From assembly GCA_020051015.1 (NCBI GenBank), contig JAGVJQ010000026.1:1-47900 (forward strand): a DNA stretch of 47,900 nucleotides, in the 5' to 3' direction. This document shows positions 1 through 8,897 of this stretch, in pieces. The notes below the pieces were generated by a model. It worked only from the letters and a program-made list of their open reading frames with translations. It made no database searches and was not told where the DNA came from. The stretch comes from Gammaproteobacteria bacterium. GTDB taxonomy: Bacteria > Pseudomonadota > Gammaproteobacteria > UBA1113. The position numbers were made by a program, and so were the translations under genes. How positions within the stretch are numbered: the first letter of the stretch is position 1; each line of letters starts with the position of its first letter.

Positions 1-33
1 ACCAACGGGCCGGTCTGGTACCGGCCCGTTGGT
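1..33. repeat. Perfect 14-bp hairpin at the window edge
   Basis: Positions 1-14 and 20-33 are perfect reverse complements (arm ACCAACGGGCCGGT) around a 5-nt loop. It lies just downstream of the minus-strand gene ending at 63 and may terminate it. The stretch that would hold a T-run on that strand is outside the window, so a terminator cannot be confirmed. The stem is much more GC-rich than its surroundings. A second, 16-bp perfect palindrome, AATTGAAATTTCAATT, sits at 41-56. Confidence 0.6.
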
Positions 34-62
34 CGCCTGAAATTGAAATTTCAATTGTTATT

Positions 63-464
63 TTAAGACGCCATGCCGCGCATGGTTAACATCACGGTTA
101 CGCCGGTAAACCCTGGATAGGAATATAAACAAGTTATGGCATTACCAGAAATGTAACCAAATGACCCATCATCATCTCGGAATTGTACACCTTGAATATC
201 GCCGCTTGGATTCATACTCTTTGGTGAAAGCGCTGGGTTAGGTGATTCATTAGTAAATTTCAGTCCATTTTCAATACCCGTAATTATCCCTGCACTATTT
301 GGCGTGGGATTAGCAGGTGTGAAAACTAAATTTGTGGTTGGTGGGCAATATTTCTCAGCATCTTGAAGAGTAAGAAATGGCGTGAATGCTGATGTTTCAG
401 CTGCCGCAGTAATCGTTATTCCAGATAAAACAATAGCACTTAAGTTAATGATACTTTTTTTCAT
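63..464 (-). CDS. Small secreted protein, unknown function
   Basis: Encodes 133 residues with a typical N-terminal signal peptide (MKKS start, hydrophobic core to about residue 20, likely cleavage after TAAA or AETSA), so export to the periplasm or beyond is expected. The mature part has two cysteines, one in a KYCPP motif near residue 40 and one in AITCLYSYPG near residue 112, which could form a disulfide. I do not recognise the family. The CP...C-Y-Y pattern resembles small exported Legionella-type proteins of the DUF3757 kind, but this is only an impression. It stands alone downstream of dnaJ, separated from it by a terminator-like hairpin. Confidence 0.7.
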   Translation of the reverse strand: MKKSIINLSAIVLSGITITAAAETSAFTPFLTLQDAEKYCPPTTNLVFTPANPTPNSAGIITGIENGLKFTNESPNPALSPKSMNPSGDIQGVQFRDDDGSFGYISGNAITCLYSYPGFTGVTVMLTMRGMAS

Positions 465-489
465 ATTCTTGTCTACCCTGTATAAATAG

Positions 490-518
490 GAGGCCTATTA
501 TAGGCACTAATAAGCCTC
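490..518 (-). terminator. Putative dnaJ terminator
   Basis: An 11-bp imperfect stem (one mismatch; arm GAGGCTTATTA read on the minus strand) closes a 7-nt loop 32 nt past the dnaJ stop codon. It is followed on that strand by the T-rich stretch CTATTTAT. The T-run is weak, so this is a probable rather than certain terminator. It separates dnaJ from the small secreted gene downstream. Confidence 0.5.
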
Positions 519-549
519 TTTCACAAGGTGGGCACACATATCATATGCC

Positions 550-1683
550 TTACGAACGAATCCCTTCAAAAAACTTTTTCACTTTATCAAACCATGATTG
601 TTCGCGTGGACTGTGATTACGACCATCACTGTGAATCGCTTCATTAAATTTTTCCAGCATTTCTTTTTGTTCTTTGCTTAAATTAATCGGTGTTTCAACA
701 ATAATTTTACAAATCAAATCACCGGGGAAATTGCTACGCACCGTACGCACACCTTTACCGCGCAACCGGAAAAGTTTATCAGTCTGCGTTTCAGCTGGAA
801 TTTTTAACATAACTTTGGTATCTAGTGTTGGCACTTCAATCTCACCACCAATCGCGGCAGTAACAAAACTAATAGGTACTTCACAATGTAAATCCGAACC
901 TTCACGAACAAAAATAGGATGATCTTTAACAGCAATTTGTACATATAAATCGCCACTTGGACCACCATTTAGACCAGCCTCACCTTCACCTGTTAGACGT
1001 ATACGATCACCTTCATCAACGCCTGGTGGCACTTTCACAGATAAAGTTTTTTGTTCTTGCACACGGCCTTGGCCATAACATTTTGGACACGGATTTTTAA
1101 TTACTTTACCGCGGCCATGGCAGCGTGGACAAGTTTGTTGTACCGCAAAGAAACCTTGTTGCAAATGAATAACACCACTGCCATCACAATCAACGCAGTT
1201 TTCTGGGTGTGATCCTTTGGCTGTACCTTGACCATGGCATTCAGTACAGCTTACCCAAGTTGGAACTTTAATTTGAATAGTCGCACCACGAACTGCATCT
1301 TCTAATGATAACGCTAAGTTATAACGTAAATCCGCACCGCGTTGGGCATAAGAGCGTGAGCGATTACCGCCACGCGCCTGGCCAAAAATATCACCGAAAA
1401 TATCACCAAAAATATCTGAAAATCCTGCGCCACCATGACCACCACGCCCCATATTTGGATCGACGCCCGCATGACCAAATTGATCATACGCCGAGCGTTT
1501 TTGTGGATCAGATAAAATATCATAAGCTTCTTGAATTTCTTTAAATTTTTCTTCTGCAGCTTTATCGCCTTGATTGCGATCAGGATGGTGTTTCATCGCC
1601 AAACGACGAAATGCTTTTTTAATATCAGCTTCACTCGCGGTTTTTTCGACACCTAGTAATTGGTAATAATCTTTTTTGGTCAT
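550..1683 (-). CDS. dnaJ: Chaperone protein DnaJ
   Basis: Hsp40 co-chaperone that delivers unfolded clients to DnaK and stimulates its ATPase. All domains of a full-length (type I, 377 aa) DnaJ are visible: an N-terminal J-domain with the HPD motif in [11 protein letters not shown] (about residues 32-34), a Gly/Phe-rich linker ([19 protein letters not shown]), and four CxxCxGxG zinc-finger repeats from CTECHGQG to CPKCYGQG (about residues 146-208). The C-terminal substrate-binding and dimerisation domain contains [20 protein letters not shown]. It is third in the cytosolic grpE-dnaK-dnaJ heat-shock cluster, 192 nt after dnaK. A hairpin in that gap may reduce read-through. Confidence 0.98.
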   Translation of the reverse strand: MTKKDYYQLLGVEKTASEADIKKAFRRLAMKHHPDRNQGDKAAEEKFKEIQEAYDILSDPQKRSAYDQFGHAGVDPNMGRGGHGGAGFSDIFGDIFGDIFGQARGGNRSRSYAQRGADLRYNLALSLEDAVRGATIQIKVPTWVSCTECHGQGTAKGSHPENCVDCDGSGVIHLQQGFFAVQQTCPRCHGRGKVIKNPCPKCYGQGRVQEQKTLSVKVPPGVDEGDRIRLTGEGEAGLNGGPSGDLYVQIAVKDHPIFVREGSDLHCEVPISFVTAAIGGEIEVPTLDTKVMLKIPAETQTDKLFRLRGKGVRTVRSNFPGDLICKIIVETPINLSKEQKEMLEKFNEAIHSDGRNHSPREQSWFDKVKKFFEGIRS

Positions 1684-1820
1684 ATCTTTTCAACTTTTAC
1701 AATAAGGATCCCGTATTACGCTATTTTCGTGAATCGTATTGATTTCACCATCTTACACGATTAACAATAACACAAGTCATTTTCATTTTTCCGCTTTTAA
1801 TACGGGCTACATTTAATAGC

Positions 1821-1849
1821 GAAAAGGCGTATGTAAATACGCCCTTTTC
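1821..1849. repeat. Hairpin between dnaK and dnaJ (repeat-family variant)
   Basis: Arms 1821-1832 (GAAAAGGCGTAT) and 1837-1849 pair with one bulged C around a 4-nt loop. The core GGCGTAT/ATACGCC matches the GTAGGGGCGTAT palindrome family found elsewhere in the window, but the outer arms differ. On the minus strand the stem ends in CCTTTTC, so it could act as a weak terminator or attenuator between dnaK and dnaJ. The remaining dnaK-dnaJ gap shows no gene. Confidence 0.6.
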
Positions 1850-1875
1850 ACTTTCAAAATAATAACTATTATTTA

Positions 1876-3828
1876 TTATTTTTTCTTATCATCCACTTCT
1901 TCAAACTCAGCATCAACCACATTACCATCATCAGATTTTTGTTCTGCTGATCCAGTGTTATTTGCTTGTTCAGTTTGTTGTTGTGCTTGTTCTTGCTGCG
2001 CTTGGTTAGCATACATTCTTTCTGCTAATTTAGCTGATGCATCTGATAAGGCTTGTGTCTTAGCTTCAATATCCGCTTTATCTTCAGTACGAACTGCTTC
2101 TTCCAAGGTTTTGATTGCTGATTCAATTCGTTCTTTTTCTTCCGGCGTAATGTCTTTTACTTCAGTCATAGTTTTCTTCACACTGTGAATTAAACCATCT
2201 GCCTGATTACGTGTCGTTACTAACTCATGAAAAGCTTTATCTTCATCAGCATGCATTTCTGCATCTTTTGCCATTCGTTGAATTTCTTCGTCTGATAAAC
2301 CACTAGAAGCATGAATCACAATGGATTGTTGCTTATTGGTTGCTTTATCTTTCGCAGATACATGCAAAATACCATTAGCATCAATATCAAAGGTTACTTC
2401 AACTTGTGGCATACCACGTGGTGCAGGAGGAATACCCACTAAATCAAATCGACCTAATGATTTATTGACTGAAGCACGTTCACGTTCACCTTGTAATACG
2501 TGAATGGTTACTGCCGTTTGGTTATCATCTGCAGTTGAAAATACTTGGCTTTTCTTGGTAGGAATCGTGGTATTTTTCTCGATGATTTTAGTCATCACAC
2601 CACCCATGGTTTCAATACCGAGTGATAATGGTGTCACATCTAACAATAATACGTCTTTTACATCGCCTGATAAAACCGCACCTTGAATAGCCGCACCAAT
2701 TGCTACAGCTTCATCTGGGTTCACGTCACGACGTGGTTCTTTACCAAAGAAATTCTTAACGGTGTCTTGTACTTTCGGCATACGAGTTTGGCCACCGACG
2801 AGGATCACATCATTAATGTCGGATACATTCAAACCAGCATCTTTCAATGCAATTTTACATGGTTCAATTGAGTTATGAATTAAATCATCAACTAACGCTT
2901 CTAATTTGGCACGTGTTAGTTTGATATTTAAATGTTTTGGACCACTTGCATCTGCAGTAATATAAGGCAGATTAATATCGGTCTGTTGTGTAGTAGATAA
3001 TTCAATTTTGGCTTTTTCAGCTGCTTCTTTCAAACGTTGTAACGCTAATGGATCTTTACGTAAATCCACACCGCTATCTTTCTTGAATTCTTCAATTAGA
3101 TAATCGATAACGCGTTGATCGAAGTCAGCGCCACCGAGGAAAGTATTACCATTCGTTGCTAATACTTCAAATTGATGTTCGCCATCCACTTCAGCAATTT
3201 CAATGATAGAAATATCAAATGTACCACCACCAAGGTCATAAACAGCGATCACGGAATCACCGCGTTTCTTATCCATACCATAGGCTAATGCCGCTGCGGT
3301 TGGCTCATTAATAATACGTTTAACTTCTAGACCTGCAATACGGCCAGCGTCTTTAGTAGCTTGACGTTGTGAATCATTGAAATAAGCTGGAACGGTAATG
3401 ACCGCTTCCGTCACTGGCATACCAAGATAAGCTTCGGCAGTTTCTTTCATCTTACGTAAAATAGCCGCTGAAACTTCTGGTGGAGCCTTGCGTTCACCCA
3501 ATACTTCAACCCATGCATCACCATTATTAGCTGAAATAATAGAATATGGGCAATTTGTTTTAAGCATTTTTTGCACTTCAGCATCGTCGTATTTACGACC
3601 AATCAAACGCTTAACTTCATAAATAGTATCTTTGGGTTTGGTAACCATTTGACGTTTTGCTGCTTCACCAACCACAGGTGGTGCATCACTGCTATAAGTG
3701 ACGATAGATGGGGTAGTACGTTTACCTTCGCTATTTTCGATAACGCGTACATTACCGCCTTCCATAATTGCTACGCAAGAGTTGGTGGTACCTAAGTCAA
3801 TACCAATAATTGGGGCTGCTGATGCCAT
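1876..3828 (-). CDS. dnaK: Chaperone protein DnaK (Hsp70)
   Basis: ATP-dependent Hsp70 chaperone, 650 aa, the usual bacterial length. The N-terminal nucleotide-binding domain starts at [18 protein letters not shown], with the second signature [14 protein letters not shown] near residue 200 and [14 protein letters not shown] near residue 345. The substrate-binding domain begins at [18 protein letters not shown]. The C-terminal lid ends in a Gln-rich tail and the acidic [18 protein letters not shown]. The ATG at 3828 is preceded by a GGAG Shine-Dalgarno. A sigma32-like promoter lies directly upstream (3858-3887), giving the gene its own heat-shock control in addition to read-through from grpE. 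Confidence 0.99.
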   Translation of the reverse strand: MASAAPIIGIDLGTTNSCVAIMEGGNVRVIENSEGKRTTPSIVTYSSDAPPVVGEAAKRQMVTKPKDTIYEVKRLIGRKYDDAEVQKMLKTNCPYSIISANNGDAWVEVLGERKAPPEVSAAILRKMKETAEAYLGMPVTEAVITVPAYFNDSQRQATKDAGRIAGLEVKRIINEPTAAALAYGMDKKRGDSVIAVYDLGGGTFDISIIEIAEVDGEHQFEVLATNGNTFLGGADFDQRVIDYLIEEFKKDSGVDLRKDPLALQRLKEAAEKAKIELSTTQQTDINLPYITADASGPKHLNIKLTRAKLEALVDDLIHNSIEPCKIALKDAGLNVSDINDVILVGGQTRMPKVQDTVKNFFGKEPRRDVNPDEAVAIGAAIQGAVLSGDVKDVLLLDVTPLSLGIETMGGVMTKIIEKNTTIPTKKSQVFSTADDNQTAVTIHVLQGERERASVNKSLGRFDLVGIPPAPRGMPQVEVTFDIDANGILHVSAKDKATNKQQSIVIHASSGLSDEEIQRMAKDAEMHADEDKAFHELVTTRNQADGLIHSVKKTMTEVKDITPEEKERIESAIKTLEEAVRTEDKADIEAKTQALSDASAKLAERMYANQAQQEQAQQQTEQANNTGSAEQKSDDGNVVDAEFEEVDDKKK

Positions 3829-3857
3829 TTATTTTCTCCGATTGTTCGTTAATCTTT

Positions 3858-3887
3858 AAATAAGGTCAAATTTTCTAATTTCAAGGG
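3858..3887 (-). promoter_or_regulatory. Sigma32-like promoter of dnaK
   Basis: On the minus strand the -35 element CCCTTGAA (3880-3887) matches the heat-shock consensus perfectly. A -10-like CCTTATTT (3858-3865; consensus CCCCATNT, six of eight) follows after 14 nt. It lies 29 nt upstream of the dnaK start codon. Confidence 0.65.
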
Positions 3888-3958
3888 TCAAATCATGATT
3901 ATTACTTCAATGATGAGACCCCGTTCTTGGGCTTGGTATACCCTAAGCCCCTAAATAC

Positions 3959-4546
3959 TTAGGCTTTCGCTACAATTACCCGTGCCGGACGCACCAAGCG
4001 ACCATGCAAGGAATATCCTTTCTGTATAACTTGTACCACCGTATTGGGTTCTGCATTTGACACATCTACCATGGCCATTGCCTCGTGTTGATGAGGATCG
4101 TATGGCTCATTGACCGGATTCAACTGCACCACACCAAATTTTTCCACGGCTTTAAGTAACATGTTATAGGTGAGTTGCATGCCTTCACGCATGGCGGCAA
4201 CACTTTCACCGGCATTATCTGATACTTGCAATCCTTGTTCTAAGCTGTCCATTACTGGCAATAATTCATTGACAAATTTTTCTAAGGCAAAACGATGTGC
4301 ATTCGTAATGTCACGTTCTGCGCGCTTACGCAAGTTATCCATTTCTGCCTGGGTTCGCATGAATTTATCCCAAGACTCTTGGGCTTTTTGCTTAGCTTCT
4401 TCAAGTTCTTGTAATAATTCTTCCGACACCGTGCTTTGCTTTTTCAGATCGACGTCCATCGCTTCCGCTAGCTCTGCAAAAGAGGATTCTACTTGTTCTT
4501 CTTCACGTTTTTCTTGAATGTTATGGTCTTTATGATGTTTGCTCAT
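3959..4546 (-). CDS. grpE: Nucleotide exchange factor GrpE
   Basis: A homodimeric factor that releases ADP from DnaK. The 195-aa protein has a charged, poorly conserved N-terminus (about residues 1-40), a long coiled-coil helix from ELLQELEEAKQKAQESWDKF to DNLRKRAERDI (about 43-80), and a C-terminal beta-wing domain. Family motifs in the wing domain include NPVNEPYDPHQHEAM and VVQVIQKGYSLHGRLVRPARV. The start has a GGGAG Shine-Dalgarno. It heads the grpE-dnaK-dnaJ cluster and is divergent from nadK; a sigma32-like promoter sits in the shared 137-bp intergenic region. Confidence 0.97.
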   Translation of the reverse strand: MSKHHKDHNIQEKREEEQVESSFAELAEAMDVDLKKQSTVSEELLQELEEAKQKAQESWDKFMRTQAEMDNLRKRAERDITNAHRFALEKFVNELLPVMDSLEQGLQVSDNAGESVAAMREGMQLTYNMLLKAVEKFGVVQLNPVNEPYDPHQHEAMAMVDVSNAEPNTVVQVIQKGYSLHGRLVRPARVIVAKA

Positions 4547-4575
4547 CCGAGGCTCCCATTTAATCGATGTTACCT

Positions 4576-4603
4576 ATGTGGGGATGGGTGAGAAAAATTC
4601 AAG
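4576..4603 (-). promoter_or_regulatory. Sigma32-like promoter of grpE
   Basis: On the minus strand, CTTGAA (4598-4603) and CCCCACAT (4576-4583) are separated by 14 nt. Both closely match the heat-shock consensus CTTGAA and CCCCATNT. It lies 29 nt upstream of the grpE start codon, divergent from the nadK promoter. Confidence 0.75.
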
Positions 4604-4619
4604 TGCTAGAGTTTTGCAT

Positions 4620-4649
4620 TTGTCACAGACATCTCTCAAGCGTTATACT
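4620..4649 (+). promoter_or_regulatory. Sigma70-type promoter of nadK-recN
   Basis: TTGTCA (4620-4625) and TATACT (4644-4649) are each one base from consensus and are spaced by 18 nt. Transcription would begin near 4656, about 28 nt before the nadK ATG. Confidence 0.6.
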
Positions 4650-4683
4650 GTGCACATGATATTTTTGTGCAGGAATCTGCTTC

Positions 4684-5568
4684 ATGACAATAAACACCGG
4701 TTTTAATAATGTTGGTTTGATTGGCCGTTATCGTGGCAATTTTAATATTGAAACGTTGCAGGCTATTATGAATTTTCTGAAAAAACAACATGTTAACGTC
4801 GTACTCGAACAGGAAACAGCCACTGCGCTGAATGAAACAACGATTACCTCCGTACCGCGGGATCAATTAAGTCTGCATTGTGATTTAATCATTGTCGTTG
4901 GCGGGGACGGTAGCTTGTTAGGCGCGGCTCGTTACGCAGTACAAAATGATGTGCCCGTACTCGGCGTTAATCGCGGAACATTAGGCTTCTTGGCCGATAT
5001 CAAACCTGATGAAATTGAATCCAAAATTGGCGATATCCTGGCAGGCAAATACCTTGAAGAAAAACGATTTTTGTTAAGTACATCTGTTCATCATGATAAC
5101 AAAGTATTGGCGCGTTATGATGCACTTAATGATGTGGTGTTAATGCCAGGCGATATTCCACATATGATCGAATTCGACATCTTTATCAATGAACAATTTA
5201 TGTGTAGTCAAAAAGCCGATGGCATTATTGTTGCCACCCCAACCGGCTCAACAGCATATGCATTATCGGGTGGTGGTCCAATCTTGCATCCTAAATTAGA
5301 TGCCTTGGCCTTAGTACCCGTATTTCCACACAAACTCTCCAGTCGCCCTATTGTTGTTAATGGCGATAGCGTAATAAAAATTGTAATCAAACCACAAAAT
5401 GAAAGTGCACCTAAAGTGAGCTGCGATAGCCAAGAACGTGTTGCTGTGCCACAAGGTGGCTATATTCGAATTGTGAAAAAACCACAACAATTACGCTTGA
5501 TTCATCCAATTGGATATAATTATTTTGAAACATTACGTAGTAAATTAGGTTGGGAAACACCATTGTAG
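4684..5568 (+). CDS. nadK: NAD kinase
   Basis: Phosphorylates NAD+ to NADP+ with ATP in the cytosol. The 294-aa protein shows the family hallmarks: the GGDGS nucleotide-binding motif at residues 73-77, followed by VLGVNRGTLGFLADI, and the glycine-rich NAD-site motif TPTGSTAYALSGGGPILHP near residues 184-202. The C-terminal lobe (HKLSSRPIVVNGDSVI) is complete. It is divergent from grpE and followed after 8 nt by recN, a common neighbour order in gammaproteobacteria. Confidence 0.97.
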   Translation: MTINTGFNNVGLIGRYRGNFNIETLQAIMNFLKKQHVNVVLEQETATALNETTITSVPRDQLSLHCDLIIVVGGDGSLLGAARYAVQNDVPVLGVNRGTLGFLADIKPDEIESKIGDILAGKYLEEKRFLLSTSVHHDNKVLARYDALNDVVLMPGDIPHMIEFDIFINEQFMCSQKADGIIVATPTGSTAYALSGGGPILHPKLDALALVPVFPHKLSSRPIVVNGDSVIKIVIKPQNESAPKVSCDSQERVAVPQGGYIRIVKKPQQLRLIHPIGYNYFETLRSKLGWETPL

Positions 5569-5576
5569 GAAATACT

Positions 5577-7241
5577 ATGTTACGCCGTATTCAAATTCGT
5601 GACCTTGCTATTATTGAAAACCTGGAATTAGCACTCGAAACCGGTATGACCGTCATTACCGGCGAAACAGGTGCCGGTAAATCTATTGTCATTGACGCCC
5701 TGGATATTGCATTGGGCGATCGAGCCGATAGTAAAATTGTCCGTCATGGTGCTGAACGTTGTGAAGTTGTTTTAGAATTTGATATTTCCCAGATTCCTGC
5801 CGCTTGTGAGTGGCTCACAGCAGCAGATTTATTAGCGGATGACTGTTGCCTGATAAGACGTATCATTAACAGCGATGGTCGTTCGCGCAACTATATCAAC
5901 GGTAGCTTAGTAACCTTACAACAATTGCGTGACCTAGGTACTCGATTGGTACATGTACATGGCCAACATCAGCATCAAGCTTTAGTCAAACGAGATGAAC
6001 AAAGACAATTACTTGATTTATATGCTAGCCATCCTACATTATTAACTGCCGTATTTGAGCATTACACGGCATGGCGCGAAATTAAAAAAGCAATCGAAGA
6101 AATCCAAGTCTTACAGCAACAAGAAGCAGAAGTAACATTATTACGTTATCAAGTTGAAGAATTAGCACAAGCTGAATTGATCGATAATGAAGTTGAGCAA
6201 TTACATCAAGAACATAAACAGCTAGCCAATGCTGAATTATTACTTAACCAATCACAAGCCGTCTTAGCGATTTTAGCTGATGATAATGAAGCAAATATTT
6301 CAACGTTAACACATCAAACATTAAATTTATTAAACAACATGAAAGGACTCAGTCCTCGCCTCGAAAACGCATGTGGTTTGCTAGATAACGCACTCATTCA
6401 ATTAAATGAAGCTGAAAATGAAATTCGTGATTTTGTTGATCTCGTTGAAATTAATCCTGAACGTTTACAGCAAGTAGAACAACGGTTAAATCAAATTCAT
6501 CATTTGGCTCGCAAACACAAAATAGCGCCAGAACAATTAATCAGCTATTTTTTAGAGTTAAAATCAAAATTAGATAATTTGGAAAATGGCCAATCACAAT
6601 TAAATGATTTAATTCATAGAGAAAGAGAGATATTACAATCCTATCAGGCTGCTGCCGAAAAACTTAATATTAGCCGTCAACAAGCTGCCAAAAAATTAAA
6701 TAAACTCGTTACCGACAACATGCGTCAATTAGGTATGCCTGGCGGCCAATTTGCCATTGACATCACCCATCAATTAGATGCCACCCCAACATCGCATGGT
6801 ATAGATAAAATTGAATTTTTAGTGAGTGCTAATCCAGGGCAACCACTGCAATCACTCGCCAAAGTTGCATCTGGCGGTGAATTATCACGCATTAGTTTAG
6901 CTATTCAAGTGATTACCTCACAGGCAGTGGCAACGCCCTCTTTAGTATTTGATGAAGTTGATGTTGGCATTGGCGGCGGTACCGCAGAAATTGTTGGTAA
7001 ATTGCTACGTAAACTTGGCGATCATGCGCAAGTACTTTGCATCACTCACTTGCCACAAGTTGCTGCGCAAGGACACCATCATTTACGCATCCATAAAGAA
7101 ACGACCAATGACAATACTCACTCACAAGTGACCCTACTCGACAAGAAAGCACGCATTGAAGAAATTGCACGCATGTTGGGCGGAATTAAAATTACTCAAC
7201 AAAGTTTGGCGCATGCAGAAGAAATATTGAGTGATATGTAG
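5577..7241 (+). CDS. recN: DNA repair protein RecN
   Basis: SMC-like ATPase that helps repair DNA double-strand breaks. I chose the ATG at 5577 (554 aa, MLRRIQIRDLAII...): an in-frame ATG at 5550 would overlap nadK and add nine non-conserved residues, whereas 5577 has a TAGGA ribosome site and the conserved N-terminus. The Walker A motif GETGAGKS is at residues 29-36. Two long coiled-coil arms fill about residues 150-390. The ABC signature ASGGELSRISLAIQ and Walker B LVFDEVDVGIGG follow in the C-terminal head. The TAG stop codon (7239-7241) lies inside a copy of the GTAGGGGCGTAT palindrome. Confidence 0.97.
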   Translation: MLRRIQIRDLAIIENLELALETGMTVITGETGAGKSIVIDALDIALGDRADSKIVRHGAERCEVVLEFDISQIPAACEWLTAADLLADDCCLIRRIINSDGRSRNYINGSLVTLQQLRDLGTRLVHVHGQHQHQALVKRDEQRQLLDLYASHPTLLTAVFEHYTAWREIKKAIEEIQVLQQQEAEVTLLRYQVEELAQAELIDNEVEQLHQEHKQLANAELLLNQSQAVLAILADDNEANISTLTHQTLNLLNNMKGLSPRLENACGLLDNALIQLNEAENEIRDFVDLVEINPERLQQVEQRLNQIHHLARKHKIAPEQLISYFLELKSKLDNLENGQSQLNDLIHREREILQSYQAAAEKLNISRQQAAKKLNKLVTDNMRQLGMPGGQFAIDITHQLDATPTSHGIDKIEFLVSANPGQPLQSLAKVASGGELSRISLAIQVITSQAVATPSLVFDEVDVGIGGGTAEIVGKLLRKLGDHAQVLCITHLPQVAAQGHHHLRIHKETTNDNTHSQVTLLDKKARIEEIARMLGGIKITQQSLAHAEEILSDM

Positions 7242-7264
7242 GGGCGTATGCAATACGCTCCTAC
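7238..7264. repeat. GTAGGGGCGTAT palindrome copy 1 (recN/fur)
   Basis: Arms 7238-7249 (GTAGGGGCGTAT) and 7253-7264 pair with one mismatch around a 3-nt loop. The left arm supplies the recN stop codon. It sits between the convergent recN and fur genes and could serve as a bidirectional terminator, although no strong T-run follows on either side. Confidence 0.8.
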
Positions 7265-7297
7265 GTTAGATTTGGTGAATTAGTTGATGCGAAATTA

Positions 7298-7714
7298 TTA
7301 TTTCTTTTTCTGGCAAGTTGGACAAATACCATAAATATTTAAACTATGATCCGTCATTTCAAAACCTGCATTAGCAGCGATTTTAGCTTGCCGTTCTTCA
7401 ATAGTCTTATCAACAAACTCATCAATGCGCCCACATTTTACACAAACCAAGTGATCATGATGCTCACCTTGATCTAATTCAAACACAGAATGACCGCCTT
7501 CAAAGTTTTGGCGTTTTACTAATCCTGCAGTTTCAAATTGTGTTAATACCCGATACACCGTGGCCAATCCCACATCTTCCCCTGATTCAAGTAAGGTGCG
7601 GTAGACATCTTCAGCGCTAACATGACGAGCAGGAGCACGTTCCAAGATTTCTAAAATCTTTAATCTGGGCAAGGTAACCTTTAATCCTGCTTTGCGTAAA
7701 TCTTGGTTATCCAT
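7298..7714 (-). CDS. fur: Ferric uptake regulator Fur
   Basis: Iron-responsive DNA-binding repressor, 138 aa, typical length. The N-terminal winged helix contains the recognition region GLATVYRVLTQFETAGLV (residues 49-66). The metal-binding motif HHDHLVCVKC is at 85-94, and a second pair, CPTC, is at 131-134; together C91/C94 and C131/C134 form the structural zinc site of Fur-type proteins. It is convergent with recN and divergent from bamE, an arrangement widespread in gammaproteobacteria. A Fur-box-like site precedes the iron-uptake operon at 9467, so that operon is a likely local target. Confidence 0.97.
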   Translation of the reverse strand: MDNQDLRKAGLKVTLPRLKILEILERAPARHVSAEDVYRTLLESGEDVGLATVYRVLTQFETAGLVKRQNFEGGHSVFELDQGEHHDHLVCVKCGRIDEFVDKTIEERQAKIAANAGFEMTDHSLNIYGICPTCQKKK

Positions 7715-7754
7715 TAATGTCTCCTGTCAGCTTACAAATTTTATTAAGAGTTCT

Positions 7755-7782
7755 CTTATACTAGGTAGCTCATAATCACCAA
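7755..7782 (-). promoter_or_regulatory. Putative fur promoter
   Basis: On the minus strand TTGGTG (7777-7782) and TATAAG (7755-7760) are separated by 16 nt, upstream of fur. The short fur-bamE interval must also contain the bamE promoter (TTGAGG at 7783 with several AT-rich -10 candidates near 7808-7818), which I cannot place exactly. No convincing Fur box is seen here. Confidence 0.4.
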
Positions 7783-7831
7783 TTGAGGTATTATACGCTT
7801 CATTTGGTATATTATATTAGGAATTCGCATC

Positions 7832-8167
7832 GTGATGCAAAAACGACTTATTTTGGCACTACTCGCGTCAAGCATATTATTATCAGGCTGCATAAAACCA
7901 TATACGCCTAGCATACAGCAAGGAAATATCATTTCTCAGCAAGATGTTGCCCAATTAAAGCTGGGAATGAGTCAAAATGATGTGCAATATTTGTTAGGTG
8001 AACCAATTTTACAATCCACGTTCAATAATAATCAATGGGATTATGTGTATACATATGAACCAATTGATAATGGCCCTATTAAAGAGCGCCGTTTAAGCTT
8101 GTATTTTAATGCACAGGGTAACCTTATTAAAATCCAGGATAATTTAACGCCTCAACAAATACATTGA
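7832..8167 (+). CDS. bamE: Outer membrane assembly lipoprotein BamE
   Basis: Small lipoprotein of the BAM complex that inserts beta-barrel proteins into the outer membrane (also known as SmpA or OmlA). The N-terminus is a lipoprotein signal ending in the lipobox LSGC, with Cys at residue 20. The mature domain has the SmpA/OmlA pattern VAQLKLGMSQNDVQYLLGEP, then NNQWDYVYTY and RRLSLYFNAQGNLIKI. The start may be GTG 7832 or ATG 7835. The TAGGA ribosome site is 9 nt from the GTG and 12 nt from the ATG, so I favour GTG. It is divergent from fur and 4 nt ahead of the transporter gene. Confidence 0.93.
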   Translation: MMQKRLILALLASSILLSGCIKPYTPSIQQGNIISQQDVAQLKLGMSQNDVQYLLGEPILQSTFNNNQWDYVYTYEPIDNGPIKERRLSLYFNAQGNLIKIQDNLTPQQIH

Positions 8168-8171
8168 TCTA

Positions 8172-8885
8172 ATGGCTACTATACGCATTTTCCCAAAGTA
8201 TCTTTGGTTTTTAATGTTGGCGTACTCCATGGTGATTGTGTTGGCCAATTGGGTTGATGCTCGATTAATTCAACTGGGTCCCATCATCACTGATGGTGGA
8301 ACATTAATATTTCCACTCACTTTTTTGCTATCCGATATTATTACCGAAGTGTACGGATATAAACTTGCTCGCCGCGCAATTTGGTGCGGCTTTCTCTTTA
8401 ATGCATTAGCTGTTTTTTATGGCTTAATTATTAGTTCACTACCTAGCCCAGCTTTTGCACAATATAATGACATTTTTGACAAAATGTTAACCATTAACGT
8501 TCGGATTATTACCGCATCAACAGTCAGTTATATTATTTCTGAACCATTAAATTCATTCATTTTAGCTAAGTTAAAAATTAAAACTGCTGGCAAATTCATG
8601 TGGTTACGTTTTATTTGTTCAACTTTTCTGGCTGCCGGTGCCGATAGTTTTATTTTTGGTACACTTGCATTTTACGGCAGTATGAGCACAATGAATTTAT
8701 TGGGTTTGATTTTCAGTATGTGGGGAATTAAAGTATTTATTGAAATCGTAGGGTTGCCACTCTCTCTTCCATTATCGAAAAAATTAAAAACACTAGAACA
8801 AATTGACATTTACGACGATGCAACTAAATTCAATGTCTTTAGCCTCGATGCGGATTATCAAACGCAAGCAAATCATTTTAAATAA
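8172..8885 (+). CDS. yhhQ: Queuosine-precursor transporter, YhhQ family
   Basis: Inner-membrane protein of 237 aa with about six or seven hydrophobic segments. It carries the signatures of the YhhQ/VUT family: NWVDARLIQLGPIITDGGT, then FPLTFLLSDIITEVYGYKLARRAIW, and later AGADSFIFGTLAFYG. E. coli YhhQ imports the queuosine precursors preQ0 and preQ1 for tRNA modification; the same role is inferred here. It starts 4 nt after the bamE stop with no clear ribosome site, suggesting translational coupling. The soluble C-terminal tail (about 25 residues) shows no recognisable domain. Confidence 0.88.
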   Translation: MATIRIFPKYLWFLMLAYSMVIVLANWVDARLIQLGPIITDGGTLIFPLTFLLSDIITEVYGYKLARRAIWCGFLFNALAVFYGLIISSLPSPAFAQYNDIFDKMLTINVRIITASTVSYIISEPLNSFILAKLKIKTAGKFMWLRFICSTFLAAGADSFIFGTLAFYGSMSTMNLLGLIFSMWGIKVFIEIVGLPLSLPLSKKLKTLEQIDIYDDATKFNVFSLDADYQTQANHFK

Positions 8886-8897
8886 GGAGCAGTTGGA

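Noticed and set aside
1955-3795. Several plus-strand frames opposite dnaK
   Set aside because: They are antisense shadows of a strongly conserved gene, with no signals of their own.
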